Assembly: GCA_013396525.1 (NCBI GenBank)
Contig: VWYX01000353.1
Location: forward strand, 592,405 to 656,404
Length of the DNA stretch: 64,000 bases
Direction of reading: 5' to 3'
Source of the DNA: Chaetorhynchus papuensis
Taxonomy: Eukaryota; Chordata; Aves; Passeriformes; Rhipiduridae
A model generated the notes under the pieces. It ran no database searches, had not been told where the DNA came from, and saw nothing but the letters and a program-made list of their open reading frames with translations. A program made the translations under genes and the position numbers. Each line of letters opens with the position of its first letter. Positions within the stretch are counted from its first letter, which is position 1. Positions 39,560-52,597 of the stretch are shown one piece after another.

Positions 39560-42500
39560 ATTTCCCAGAATGAGTGAATTACAGGAAGATAAACATGAAA
39601 GATGAAAATTTTATTTGTTTTTCAAAGTTCTTTCATTTCAAGTTTCAGGAAGGAAACCTTAACACTGCAAGATGAAATTTCAGTCTATGGCAATGAAATG
39701 AAACTTAGTAATTTGATTAAATTAAATAATATACACCTAAGAGGTTAAAAATTCCAGAGGTGCATGCATCTAACAGTGTTCCTGAAAATTTTAACCTCCA
39801 ATGCCATAGCTCGTGGGGAGAATGTGGTCATTTCAAAGACTGGAATAAGATCACTTTACTTTAGAAATCACCTTCAGAAATTTTTGGTGTTTCTCTATAA
39901 ACTTGAAACCCCACTAATTCCTACAGTTCTCATTTGGTTTCTGTTAACCTTAGTCTATGATATCAGAATACAAAAACTCTGTGCAGAATATTTGTGTAGA
40001 AAAAGTTAAATGTTTTTATTGGTGCCTGCATTGCTATTTCCTCTGCTGCTAAAAAAGGTTTGTTTTTCTGCCTGGACTATTATCTTTTAAATTATTTTTT
40101 CCGCATTAGCTATTTAAATTATTTCAAATGACAACTCAGTGTCAAAGCCAATGAAAACAGTGCTATCTCGTTGAAAATTTTAATTTGTACATTATATCAA
40201 TTTTCAATTGAAAGTTATTGCTCTCTAAATTGAATAGCATGTACTTTGACTCATTCAGAATAAAAGTAAATAAAGCTGATCACATCAGATTTCAATCAAA
40301 TTATGTTGTTCTACTGCTAGTTGAAGTAGAAACTTGGGTTGATGTTCTTAGGTAAACCTGAGATACACATTGTGGGTACAAATACTTTTTGAGATGGGAC
40401 TGGATGACGGCTACAAAGACTGCAGGAGAGGAGAGGCTAGAGCTGGCAAAAGGCAGGTGAATAAAAGCATCATGCTGCCAACATGTACCACTTTGCCTGC
40501 ATAATTAGGTGTAATTCTGCAGATGAGCACTCCTTGTGCATGCAAGGCCTTAATTAACAGGCTGAACTAAACAATCTCGATATTCAGCGAGCAGATGAAC
40601 ATGCAATTGCATATTCTCATCTTGTTGCCACTCTTCCACTTGTCCAAAATAATACGAACAGTAGAGAGAATCTCCATGATGTGTGATTTCATAGTGTCTA
40701 ACTGATCTTTGCTCCTGTGTGCTCAGTTCCACTGGTTTGCTGAATAAAGCAAACAGAATTTCCATAACTAGAGACAAAGTTCATTCTGTGGGAAAAGCTT
40801 CATGCAAATTGCTAGTAATTAAATTGTTCAGATATGAAGCGTTCTTTTTAACCTTCCCCCTCAAATGTCCTGTAAAAGTCTGCCTTTGGTTTGAAGTCTG
40901 CAGGAAACCAGCAAAACAGTGTGTACATTGAACATGGAATGTTATGGACATTATTAATTCTTCTTCATTAAAATCTCTAAAAACATTTTGAAACATGAGT
41001 GCTTCCATGTAGATGGCTTTTATTAGCACTGTCACTTTTGTTCTTCCTCTTTTATTGTAGAATGTTCTAGCTCACATGTATCCTGTTTTACTTTAAAAAT
41101 AAGTTCTGTGAAAGGGATCTTCTATATTAAAACACAGAACCTCGGGTCCTTTGCGTGGCCCATGTGGTGTTGTTGGAATACTAATAACTAGCACTTTTTT
41201 TCCTAAGATATAGTTCTGTAATTATTAAATATGCAGAAGGAAGACAGACTGTTGGTTTCACGATCATAGATGTTAATTTTCCACAAAAAGTTAAGCTGTG
41301 AAAGGAGTGACATGGGCAAATTTGAGGCAATATCCATTTCTAGAGGAGCCTGTTCCAGAACTAATTAGCTGTTGTAACAAATGCTTCTTTTGTTTTTGTT
41401 TTCCAATAATGTTTTTTCAGGTATAGTTTATGAGGAATATATTGACACACATAAATAGAAGTCATACTGCTCTGTCAGCCTGAATCTGAGAGACAGCACG
41501 AGGTGTACACTGTTTTTCTAATAGGAAATCTCCTGACTTCTATAAATAGACATGTTTTAGTTCTGATTGTTCTGTACTGAAATAACTGGCTAGAGGTTTA
41601 ATTACTCTGAATACAAAACACAAGTAATGGCAGGCATTCAAGCTATCCTGAACTGTTCTACTTCCTGGGCACTGGCTCAGAAGCCCACCAGATCTGAGGG
41701 TACATTTTCCTTTTCTTCTCTTAGGTACATTCATATTGATCACTCTGGTGTACCCTAAAGGCAAATACGCAGTGCAGCATATCCTCTGGAGTCAGGGATC
41801 AAATTCTTCCCAGGGCAGGATGTGTCACAATAAACAAGGGAAGGAAATGAACTGTTTCTGAGAAATGGAGTTCCCTCCAGCTCCCTTTCAATTTGCACAC
41901 AACTAGGCATTGTGATTTATATGTAATTATAATGATTTATTCAAAGGTGTTTACTAGTCAGAGGCATAGCGTCTTGCTTATCTGATAATTACATAGCTGG
42001 TGAGGTCATTGAGGAGGTTGTTAGCACTGCCAAACTTTTGCACTAAAATGAGGTATTTGCTTGTACATTTCTTTAATGCTTTGTTTGTTTGCTATCTGTG
42101 GCATTTTTATCTACCTGCAGGGGTTGTTTTGTTGTTTCTTTCACAAAGAAGCATGTAGTGAATCTGTCTTGCCTAAATTTCATATACGCTAATTACTTTT
42201 ATACCATAATACTGGTTCTCATAATGTGAAATTGAAGAACTTGTTACAGTAATAAATGCAGTGTAACTGAAAATTGATCTCTTCAGCTTTGTCACACTGC
42301 TAATAAACATAAAAAAGTGATAGTTACTTTTGTAGTCCTGGATCCATTCTACACAATCAGTTCATTACTGTACTTAACGTAAATTGAGTGTTAAATCTCC
42401 TTAAGTGGAATCTTTACCCTGCTTGACATTTGTAATCATGATTGGGATAGGAAAAAAATACATTCTGGAGAAAGAAAGAAAGGAAATAAATAAAATAAAT

Positions 42501-43544
42501 ACCTCTGTGGGCCATCAGTGGGACCAAATTAAGGGAGTAATCTAATAAAATTAAGAAGGTATCACAGATAGATAGCACAGAATGGAATAAAATACATGTA
42601 ATCTTCCCAACCTTGGGAAAAAGAGCCAACCAGTCCCTGAAACAGCTGTTCTGCAGGGAGCTTTGAGAACTGATTCTATACCCTGCCTTGGATGCTGTAC
42701 AGCTTCTCTGACTGCCCTTTCTGATTGGAAGGTCATTATTGCTGGCTGTCTTCCTGTCAATGAAATAATTTACCCTTTATTAAACGTATTCATGGTGTCC
42801 TCAACAGATGTAATATTTCTGTTGTGGACTGCCACTATCTCTAACTGGTCCAGATAGCAAAGGCTGTATACAGAAGAAAGCAAATGGCCATGTGAGGAAG
42901 CTGACCAAGGTTACTTGAAGCAGCACTGGCATTTCTACGCATCACACACTGTATGGGCAACTTCAGGACCTATTTGTACCTTCAGGTCTGCTTTGCCCCG
43001 GGAAGGAAGCATCACATTAGCTCGGAAGCTACCAGTATAATTCCCACTTGTACACCAGTTGTAGATCTGGCAGTCTGGTGTCTAATATTTAGGAATCCAC
43101 TACACCAAAATTCCTGCTGTTTGCAATAGCATGACCAGTAGTACTTCCTGTAAAATTTGCTTCTATTAAAGGAACACCTCAGAAGATCACACTGCATGTA
43201 CTGGATATATGTTATAAGTGTTCATGTTAAGGAGTTCAGAAAAAAAAGAACAACTTAAAGCAGCATCATGTTAGCGAACTTTTTAATTTCTGAATGTTAA
43301 ACAGGTCAAACAGCAGGGTTTGCACATCAGCAGGCAATGCCAACTGTGAAGCACCTAAGTATAGTTCCAAAGCATGAACTGTGACAGCAAATATGTCTTT
43401 TATCCTTCTGCCACCTGTAGCTGTTCATGTAATTAGCTCTCCAACAGTTTGCTGTTCTTCAGGATTTTGCTCTAAGTACTTTTTATGCAAATAAGAATGT
43501 CAAGATAATTTCTTTCTTAAAGTGCTTCTTTTCTTTCCGGACAG

Positions 43545-43651
43545 GTGGTATGAACCCTTGGGATCTTTTCATCTGTTTATCTTCCAGAAAAAATGGTGGT
43601 TCTGGCTGCTTTCAAACAGAAGATTTGCGTAATCTAGAGCTTTTCCAGAAG
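43545..43651 (+). CDS. CPED1: CPED1, coding exon 3
   Basis: Exon of 107 bases between acceptor CTTTCCGGACAG and donor CAGAAG|GTATGA. It opens with two bases that complete the codon left by coding exon 2 (A+GT, Ser) and ends in phase 0. The 35 following codons read GMNPWDLFICLSSRKNGGSG and on to LELFQK. This matches the SWDLLICLSSKK and LGLHQK blocks of the mammalian protein, which directly follow the part encoded by the previous exon. Order, spacing and phase together make the assignment secure. Confidence 0.94.
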
Positions 43652-45508
43652 GTATGAGATTATTGTGTTATCTTTTGTGGGAATGGAAGGACAGGCTAGC
43701 CCAGATTTTCAGCCCTCACTCATGAAAAGAAAAGTATCTAATGCTTATTCTCTACTGCAGCAGCATGGCTTAGCAGCATTGAAGTTTGTTCATGTTTTCT
43801 ATTTAATGAAAAATACTTGTCAGGTAGAAACAGTTCGTCCTTCTTTATGTCACACTCAGTTATCAAAAGCAATTTCTCGTTTGAGCATAGTATGTTAGTT
43901 CAGATGTAAGTATTTCAGTGTAAATACTGAAAACTCTCACAAATCAGTGGCAAATTTCCCTTTTCTCTTCTTTAGCTCGACCTTTTGCATTCTTGGCCTC
44001 CCTCAACCAGCATGTCCGGCTGCAAAAGTGTCTACAAGGGAAATTTGAGCAATTTGCCCCATTGGAAAAGAGAGTTTAGAAATGGTGAGAAACAATTAGA
44101 AAATGCATGCAATATTTTAGAATAATCGTATAGACAGAAGATAGAGATGAAAGAATTTAGGCTTCACATTTTATATCACTACTGATTTACACCTAATGTA
44201 ATTCCTCCTTTGTAAACGTAATTTAGGCACTTCTCCAAACAGTGACAGTGCTCCTACAATCGATAATGTGTAATCTGGATCAAGGCCTTCAAGGGAGTTC
44301 CTTGCTCTGGCACTGCAAGCTGCTTATTCATGGTCCAAAGCATCAGTAATGTCAATTATCTTGGTACTTTCAGGATTGCTTTTTGGTTTTTTTTTCACTT
44401 GAACATGTTATGGGCACAGTTTAGATTACTTAGGTATCTAATGTCTGTGTAAACATCTGACCTGTTGATAAAAATATGTAAGTGATATAAACCGAAGTCT
44501 TTGATAAAATGTGACCAGGGTACAGGTACAGTTTGACTTCTATTTCGAGTAAAATCACACAGATAATAATGGAAAGACTCTAAATTATAAACTCCAGCTT
44601 GAGAGTCTGAGAGAAATGGAGCTGCTTTTAAAAGGTGCCTCTGGTGATACAAAAAAAACCACCGGTGACCCCAGAAGTCAGCACTAGGAGCATGTACACT
44701 GGGGTTCCCTGGGACAGATGCCATATCTAAGGTATTCAAAGTAAAGTTTTTATGGCAGTTATAGTTTATATAGTTATATAGAAATATATATGCTTTGAAT
44801 ATGCTCAGATAATAAAACATCCCAGGCTTCTGCAAACTGCTTTTGCTCATTCTGCCTGCATTACCATATCTGAGCCTCTAATGCTGTGCAATATAATAAT
44901 CCTTACAGCAAGCTGCAATGTCCAGATGTGTCACACATGAATAACTGAGACACAAGGTGATCAAAGGAATAGTTCGAGTTCTCTCGGGAAGTCAGCAGCA
45001 GAGCAGGGACTGAAACCAGATGGCCCATTCCTCCGGAAAACTTAAATACTGAACTAACATTACTCACTGCTGGCATGTCCATGCCACACTGCAACACAAT
45101 TTTGCTGCAGAGCCTGCCTGTGGTTTAGCTACATTAGCTTACTGCTGACCCCAAGCACTGCAATTCAGGAAGCATGGGGTATTTCCATGCAGGGAGAGAC
45201 AGTAGCTGGTAACTGGACAGAACAGAGAAGCTGCAGAGACTGAAAAGGGGACAGGGAATGGGTCAGGACTCAGGAGCCAGAAGGAGAGATATAGGCCTAA
45301 AATTATAGAGGAAGAGTCCACACCTTAACTTCATTATCCCCACACTGCAAGGAGGACAAAGTTGTCATTTCCTCTCGACACTGTTGGGAGTTTTGCACAG
45401 GAGGTGTCTCTGATAAATTAAACACACACTCATTGAAGGCATTTTCCATTGAAGAAAAAAGAACATTTTTTTGAATGAAATCATTAAAGCTTCTCTTTTT
45501 ATGTACAG
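43652..45508 (+). other. CPED1: CPED1 intron between coding exons 3 and 4
   Basis: A 1.86-kb intron, GTATGA to TTTATGTACAG, the shortest in the coding part here. A - strand frame of 151 codons (44395-44850) has no recognised relatives. Nothing else is seen. Confidence 0.88.
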
Positions 45509-45584
45509 GTAAACCTGCTTCCAGAAATCCAGCATTTTCTTTGCAGAAAAGAGGGATTATGCCAGATAACAAAAGTTTTTTCAG
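45509..45584 (+). CDS. CPED1: CPED1, coding exon 4
   Basis: A 76-base exon between acceptor TTATGTACAG and donor TCAG|GTAATC. It starts in phase 0, as required after coding exon 3, and ends in phase 1. The 25 codons contain LPEIQHFLCRKEGLCQI, which is almost the same as the LPEIQQPLCRKEGLCQI block of mammalian CPED1. This is the most strongly conserved short block in the window apart from coding exon 6. It would be overlooked by any scan relying on long open frames. Confidence 0.95.
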
Positions 45585-48500
45585 GTAATCTGACCCCTTC
45601 AAATCTGCATATGTGATGATCTTTTAATAGTTGTCACAGGAAGTTTCTGAAATTAGACTGTCAAGCTTACAGTTCCATTTTATTTTTAGTCATGAATGCA
45701 TAGAGGGGAAAAATGAAAGACTGATAATCCATTTTAGACACACTTAAATATAGATTACAATGATACAATATCTTTCCAGGTAAACGTATTGCACAATTTA
45801 GCTGTTGCATATTGCAGAAATAATTTGTCTAGAAGTGTCTTATTTTTGGACTGTTTTGTGTTAATATAGTGTATTGGTGTTTACACTTCTGTGCCCTGGG
45901 TTTGGTGTAATATGTTTGTTCAGCTTTACAAAAATGTTGTGGCATGGAGAAGGAGTAGGAGTCAGAGTTTGGTTCTGATCTAGACATAATTTACTGATAA
46001 AAAGCCTTTATGTATTAAAATCATCAACCAGAAAAGTTTAAAGGTTATGGGCAAGTTTCCAAAGAATTCTAATTTACCATGGGTAAAATTCAGCTTTGAG
46101 TAGAAACTGGAAAGAAACTGTTGTGCACTGTATTAGATCTATTTAAACTTCCCTCTCTTTTCACCTTTTGTATATATATGCAAATCTAACACAAAATGAA
46201 AGGATTCATTGCATCTCATTTAACCATTTAGGAGTTAGGTATCTTCTGAAAGCAGTATTCTAGTCTTCCATTTATGTCAGTGGAGAGAGAGGCATCCCTA
46301 CAAATGTTACTTCTTTTTATCCTAAAACATGTATTTAAAATAGGTGTGTTGAATTAGTCTGTGCAGGTACTTGCCACCCAATTACATCTCACCACTGCCT
46401 AGAGGAATGGGTGGGTCCTACTCATATTGTAACAGATTGCCTTTAAAAAACATTGGTTTGCCCTGCTGCTTGAAGAAATGCCAATTGCAGTGGTTTCATT
46501 ATTTTACTACCACAAAACCACAAACACGAGAGGCACTTACTGCACACAGAACTTTCTCTTTTAAACATGCGTGTTTTCGCTGCTGTCCATAAACATGGCA
46601 CAAGCCACTTTGTATATGACACTTCTATTAAGCTGTTCAGCGTTTTCTCCTGTACTGGATTTGCATGGCAAGCTTTTGGTAGTGGGGGGCCACAGGAGTG
46701 GCTTTTGTGAGGAGCTGCCAGAAGCTTCCCCTAAGTCCAGCAGAGCCAATGCCAGCCAGCTCCAAGATGGATTTGCTGCTGGCCAAGGCCGAGCCCATCA
46801 ACAGTGGTGGTGGCACCTCTGGGATAACATATATAAAAAGGGAAATAAAACAATTGCACAACAGCAGCTGGAGACATTAGTGAAGAAGGAGGGGGAGGAG
46901 GTGCTCCAGGCACCAGAGCAGAGATTCCCCATGGTGCAGCCCACGGTGTGATAGCTGTGCCCCTGCAGCCCATGGAAGTACATGGTGGAGCAGAGATCCA
47001 CCTGCAACCCATGGAGCACCCAGTGCCAGGAGAGGTGGATGCCTGAAGGAAGCTGTGACCCTGTGGGAAGGCTCCTGGCAGGACCTGTGGAGAGAGGAGC
47101 CCATGCTGGAGCAGCCTGTTCCTGAAGGACTGCACCCCATGGGAGGGACTCATGCTGGAGCAGTTCATGAAGAACTGCAGGCTGTGGGAAGGGCTGTCCT
47201 TGGAGAAATTCACAGAGGGCTGTCTCCTGGGGGAAGGGACCCCAGGAGACTCCCATGCTGGAGTGTGAGGAGTGTGAGGAGCCTCCCTCTGAGGAGAAGG
47301 GAGCTGCAGAGGCCATGTGTGATGAACTGACCACAGGTCCCATTGCCCCCCTCTCCCTGCATCGCTGCAGGGAGGAATTAGTGAATCAGGAGTCAAATTG
47401 AGCCTGGTAAGAAGGGAGGGATGAAGGGAAAGTGTTTAAGATTTGGTTTTGTTTCTTATTATCCTACTCTGATTTGATTGGTAATAAATTCAGTTAATAT
47501 CCACACAATTTTTTGCCCATGATGGTAATTAATGAGTGATGTCTCCCTGTCTTTATCCTGACTCACAAGCATTTTTTAACAGTTTCTCTTACCTGTGCAG
47601 CTGAGTGATAGAGAGGCTTTAGTGGGCACCTGGCATATAACCCACCACATCTTGTCTTCAGGGGAGAGCCATTTGTAGGCATCTTATTCCTTACTTCTAT
47701 TTTTAGTGCTTTCCTGGCAAAGAGAATAGGCCTTGTGACTGATGTTGAAATCCCATTGAAATTGAGGTAATACCTGTGCTTTGCAGCAGGGCTCTGAATC
47801 TTACCCACACAGCAAAGGAGGATTATTCTGGCACTCTGCTGATGAACTGTCATACAGAAAAAGGCCCACCCCTCACTTCTCTGTTACCAGTAGGAAAGGG
47901 TTTGAACCTAAATTAGCTGAAGTGTCTTAAAGTAAAAGTTTAAAAATTCCATGTTAGACCTAGGTATCTCCGAATCAGCATGTGGCCTAGGGCTGAGATA
48001 GCTGTTTCAACACAAGGTTCTCATGACACTTAAGATGCCATGGAGAGTCCAGCATGCCCAATAGAATGAGCAGATTTGGCACAGGACCCATGTCCTTTTG
48101 GTCAAGCAGCTAGAGGTTCACAGGGCATATCCTGTGGTATCCTAGATGGCAATAGAAGTCTATTTGTGGACGCTGAATTTAACACTTGGTATTTGGAGTG
48201 ATCAAGCCCAAAAGAGCATTTATTTTCAGCATAATTCAGGGTTGACTGAATTGCTCCACACTGTTGTACACTGATAGGAATGGGAACCTGGACTGTGGTA
48301 CACAGTGGGGTCATCTCTGTGTATACCAGACCTCGAAGTGTTTCAAGCCACGAATTAAACCCATTCAGTATCACTGGGTATGTGACATGTTATTTACAAT
48401 GAGTGGAACTCATCCATAAAAGGTGAAATTAGAATCAGAAGGGTAAATAATTTGATTTCAGGTTCAGTGGACAAAAAGGTGTACGTTAGAGCAAACTAGT

Positions 48501-51500
48501 CTAGAGGTGAGACTTCAAATACTCCCCCTTCCATTCATCTGATAAAGCCAGCTCTTCCCACTTTCTTTTGCTTACATTCTCCAATAGATCTCTTTCCAAC
48601 AACAGCAGAGTTGCCAATTAGAAGGATTTGTTTGATCCTCAATTTTAAAATTATTCAGAGAAAGAACACTTCTCATCAGTGTTTCCTTCACAGAACAGAT
48701 TGGTTCCTTTCAAATCAGTCTATGTACTTTCCCTCTTGTGTGTTTGAGTCAACAGGGTTTCCCTGCAATTCCTGTTAAGGAGGATCAGTTGGTTTGTTAT
48801 TACTGTCATTTAGACATCCTCCAAGGAGCCAAGCAATTTCCTGTAAAAGTGAAAACACAAAGAATTATGTTTTCTAATTAAAGACATAGTAAGTTGTAGA
48901 AAGAAACACCAGGCAACAAGGCTGAGAAAATGGGATTACTGGATTTACTGTGGCTATGACGGTGTTGATGTTGATAAGAAGTGGTAAGGGGGTTTGGGTT
49001 TTTTTAATGTTATTTTATTTGTTGTGCAACTCTTAAACTGCTAGGCTTTGTATTTAAGACAGCATGCCCATTCTCATATGCCTGTTGTATAAGAAAGAAA
49101 ATGATTTATACAAAATATTGGGCCAGTTCCTCCTGGAACTACTCCCAGCCAAGAGATGGAGAGGACTAAGGTCCACGATGTGCCAGAGTTGCCCAGCTTC
49201 AGTACAGGGCACAGGAAAGGCACCCTGATGCATGCACAACAAATACTATATTTTACAGGTTTTGCCTGGCAGAGTAGTGGAACTGCTTATAGCATTGCCT
49301 CCCTAATTTTCCTGTTCCCTAAGGAATCCAAACTAGTCTGTCTTTCCATGTCTCACTTCATCACTTCCAGAGCCCAGCCTGTGCCATGCATAGCTGCTTT
49401 CTCTACCCATGCAGATCACTGATCCTTCTTTTAAGTGATACTTTTGCTGTGTGCCTTCCTTCTGTGTTCCAGTTCATTAGTGCCACTCTTGCAGAGGCTT
49501 TATGGGTGTCTGCCAGCCTTGTGTGCACCCGTGGTCTCCCGCTGGGCTGGCCAGCAGCGTTAATCACACAGAAGGTCTTGGGATAGGCACGAGCCTAATG
49601 AAATTGTTCAGGAGGGAGAGCCAAAACAGTCCAGCTGTGTGACTGTGCTTCCACTCTGTGATATGTTTATTGTCTGGTGCTAACCCCGTGCTAGCTGTCT
49701 TCTCCTGCTGCCTATCCCCAGTGTCCTTGGGTTACTCTGGAGTCAACATGAAAGGTTATGACCTGAGGGTAGGAAGCAAGACTCAGTGGAGCCACCTATG
49801 GAAGGCAGAAATTATAGATTAAATTTATTTTCTGTTGTAACGGTTCAATATCTCTGAGATAGGAACTTGATTTTTTATGGGGGGACGCATTTCTTTTGCC
49901 AGCTGGCCCTTATAAATATTTGCACACCAGTTTTGGTCAGGTTTGTGCCTATTGCCTTTCTGCTACTGAAGTTACTAAGAGCCTCAAGAGTGGCCAATAA
50001 AACCGGCATCTGATTTTTTCCAGTTAATTTGATTATAAACTACGTAGAGCAGGAATTTCATTGGTTTTACAACAGTGTCAAATCTCAGCTAGGATAAGAA
50101 CAGCAACATAACAGCAAACATTCACAGTTTGAAAAGAAGTAAAGCAGCTAAATTAATTTAATTATTTGGCCTATACTCTTCTATATTCTACCCTGTCACT
50201 AGTACGGAATTGTGGCTCTAATCATGCAACAGTCAGCCAGCATTTTCACTGAGTTTCTTTTTCCAAAGTTTTATAGCTTATCTGTGTAATTAAGTTCTAG
50301 TATGAAGGGTGCATACAAAAGAAGCTGCCCTTCTGAAAAATATTGGAAAAAGCCCCACACCTCTAACTTTTAACTCTTAGGATGCTTTAGGAATGAAGAC
50401 ACAAACACAATACTGTAAATACTGGTTTTTGTGCACCTGCCAAAACAGAGAGTCAAGAAACATGGTAAGAACTAATCCAAACTGAAGCTGTATTTGCTGT
50501 TTTTTCTAAAGGGAAAAATAAGCAGCATCAGACAAACGATGCACTGTCATAATTTTATCTTTTTAACTCTGAAACTTCACAATAAATTTCAGTGCATTTC
50601 AACCCACAGTACAAATTAATTTACCTTTAGATCTGTTTTACTATAAAATTGTTTGGTTTTTAATACTATACTTACTTAGGATAGTTTAAACTTTCAGAAA
50701 TGACAAGTAGTTTGACATTTCTCCAGCCTAAATATCCAGGGTGTGTTGCTTTGAGATTAAGTGTATTGCAGAGGGTGGGATCATTGCATTTTTTTTTTAA
50801 TGTGAAAACCTTTTAAGGACAGCTGAATCAGTAGTCAGCAGTGGGTGGGATATTTGGCTTGCAGCAATGTTGACATCACAGATAAAGCTTGTAACACATA
50901 TCAAGATCATCACATATTAAGTCTCAAGCAAGACACCATATTCCAGTGAAATCAATGGAAATTTTTCCAGGACTTCACTGGGGGCCAGGATTGCCCCTAG
51001 TTGTTCTGATTTCCTTCAAATATTCATCATCTACTTTGAGTTTCACAGCCACGCTTTTCTAAATACATAGGTTATAAAACTGAGCGCTAAAGGTTCTCTC
51101 TTTTTCTTTAGCAACCTCAGGGCATAATGTGTAAGCCATAGTACATTACTAATCCTTGTTGCAGAGTCTTTTCATCCAAAAGTCAAATGGGTAACAGGAG
51201 GTGATTAAACGGGATAGATCTGCTTTCTGTGACAAATCTCAAGGTGTGAAGTGGCAGTTGTTCAAGTGAAATCATCCATCCTCCAAAATCAACACCAAAA
51301 AATGGAAAAAAATTGCACTTTCAATGCTCATTGCTTTCACAGTTATGCAGCTTACAGCAGGTTGCTATACCTGACTGAACCAAAGGTCACTAGGCTTTAT
51401 TTTGATCAAAATTCCTTATCCTGAAGGACTCAGAAGTCTGCCTAAGAATCTATGAAATCTTTGTAGGCATCTCCAGGTGTGAAACAATCTTTGGAGCTGT

Positions 51501-52492
51501 TAAACACACCTTTCCAACCTACATAGGCTGGAAAATTGCCCCCCTGTAAATTCTAAAAGAGGACCAGGTTGTAGCAATACAGTTTGCCTGGTCTGTGTCA
51601 CAAATAAGCTCTTTGTGCTCCGGCAGCCCACACCAGTAAGGAAAATGGGTGATCCCAGAACAGGATGCAATATGGAGTTCTTCTAACTCACTTAGGTGCC
51701 CTGTCAGAACGCAAACCTGCAAGGCTGACAGAGAGGACCTGGTGTCAGTAGTTCCTGAATATTGTACTGCAGGAAATGCTGATAAATGACATGAGGTGCC
51801 TATCATTCTCTCTTTTTTTTTTTTTTTCATGTGAGAGAATTCAGGCCCCTGCTAGAAACAGACTACCACTATGAAAATCTAGGAAGACATTCATAAGGCT
51901 TCTATACAGATGGAAAGGCTGCTGTACAGTTTCAACATCAATGTACTTTAATGTTCTAAAGTAATGTTTTTCCTGCTAAAAAGAAAAGCAATCGGACGAA
52001 GACCTTGCAAGTATGAATGTGCTGAGCTTACAATTTCATTTTATGAAAGAAATTAACAATGCACTGGGCTCAGAACAAAGCACAGCACTTCAGTGACATT
52101 TCATTCCATCTCTAGCTTTGTGCTTCATTAAACAACCAGGAGCTCCCAAGGTGACTCAATCACTCTTGAAATGTTTGTAACAGATCTGACAGTTGATGGG
52201 CACTTTAGAAACAAAATGACCTTTTTCTCACAGACAATAGTCTTAATTGTTCCTTGCTCCATGTTTGAAGTGTGTAAAATATAGTCTATTTGATCTTGTA
52301 CAAAGTAAAAAATTAACTAAAAAACCCACATCATAACCTTCCTTGTAACATCAAAGGATACTATGGAAGAAAAGATAAAGAAGAGGACACATTCTCATTC
52401 ATGTTCTGTTTCCTTTTCTTTCAACCAAATGTTCTTTAGTTCAACCAGTAGGGTATTCTCCTGCTGAATTCCTTGCCTTTGCAGATTGCCAG
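45585..52492 (+). other. CPED1: CPED1 intron between coding exon 4 and proposed exon 5
   Basis: A 6.9-kb intron starting GTAATC. It contains one sense-oriented LTR (46651-47649). Between about 47880 and 52490 the sequence is AT-rich with no supported feature. A T-tract near 51812-51828 is the only simple repeat. Confidence 0.75.
46651..47649 (+). mobile_element. solo LTR, same family as 20560-21534, sense to CPED1
   Basis: About 1 kb, from TGTACTGGATTTGCATGGCAAG (an alternative left end is TG at 46656) to ATAACCCACCACA. Promoter and end signals are intact: TATATAAAA at 46830-46838 and AATAAA at 47483-47488, giving + orientation. U3 carries imperfect repeats of a unit with GCTGGAGCAG, then TGAAGGACTGC or TGAAGAACTGC, then GTGGGAAGG (about 47050-47200). 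It aligns along its length with the copy 26 kb upstream but differs at many positions, so both are independent old insertions. Open frames within it are by-products of composition. No gag, pol or env sequence adjoins it. Confidence 0.9.
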
Positions 52493-52597
52493 ATGTTTGT
52501 GTTAACCTAAGTGTTCCATTTACCGCCAGTCCAGGTGGCCGCAGCCCGGCTTTGCTCCAGAAATTCTTAATTTGTCCAAATGTACTTCTAGCTTTTG
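52493..52597 (+). CDS. CPED1: CPED1, proposed coding exon 5 (uncertain)
   Basis: A 105-base segment between acceptor GATTGCCAG and donor TTTTG|GTAAAC. Two bases complete the codon left by coding exon 4 (G+AT, Asp). The frame then reads VCVNLSVPFTASPGG and on to ALLQKFLICPNVLLAF without a stop. Mammalian CPED1 has a poorly conserved stretch at this place (PSVCLDQG, then a Ser-rich part with SHLLK), and the resemblance is modest. A second acceptor eight bases upstream (CCTTTGCAG) would lead into a stop codon in the required frame. The proposed end phase (1) does not match the next recognised exon, so either a small exon lies between them or this donor is wrong. Confidence 0.5.

Larger units (their letters stand above)
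22635..43544 (+). other. CPED1: CPED1 intron between coding exons 2 and 3
   Basis: A 20.9-kb intron, GTAAGA to CTTTCCGGACAG. Listed separately are an 11-bp triplicate, an assembly duplication with an N, a CCTT microsatellite, an antisense LTR and a G/T-rich tract. Two places have long overlapping open frames without a credible gene (31505-31870, and 34014-34622, which opens with TTG). The remaining sequence is AT-rich with no feature I can support. Confidence 0.88.

Noticed and set aside
46571..47396. Open frames of 126 to 221 codons on both strands.
   Set aside because: They fall within the solo LTR and arise from its U3 repeats, not from retroviral genes.
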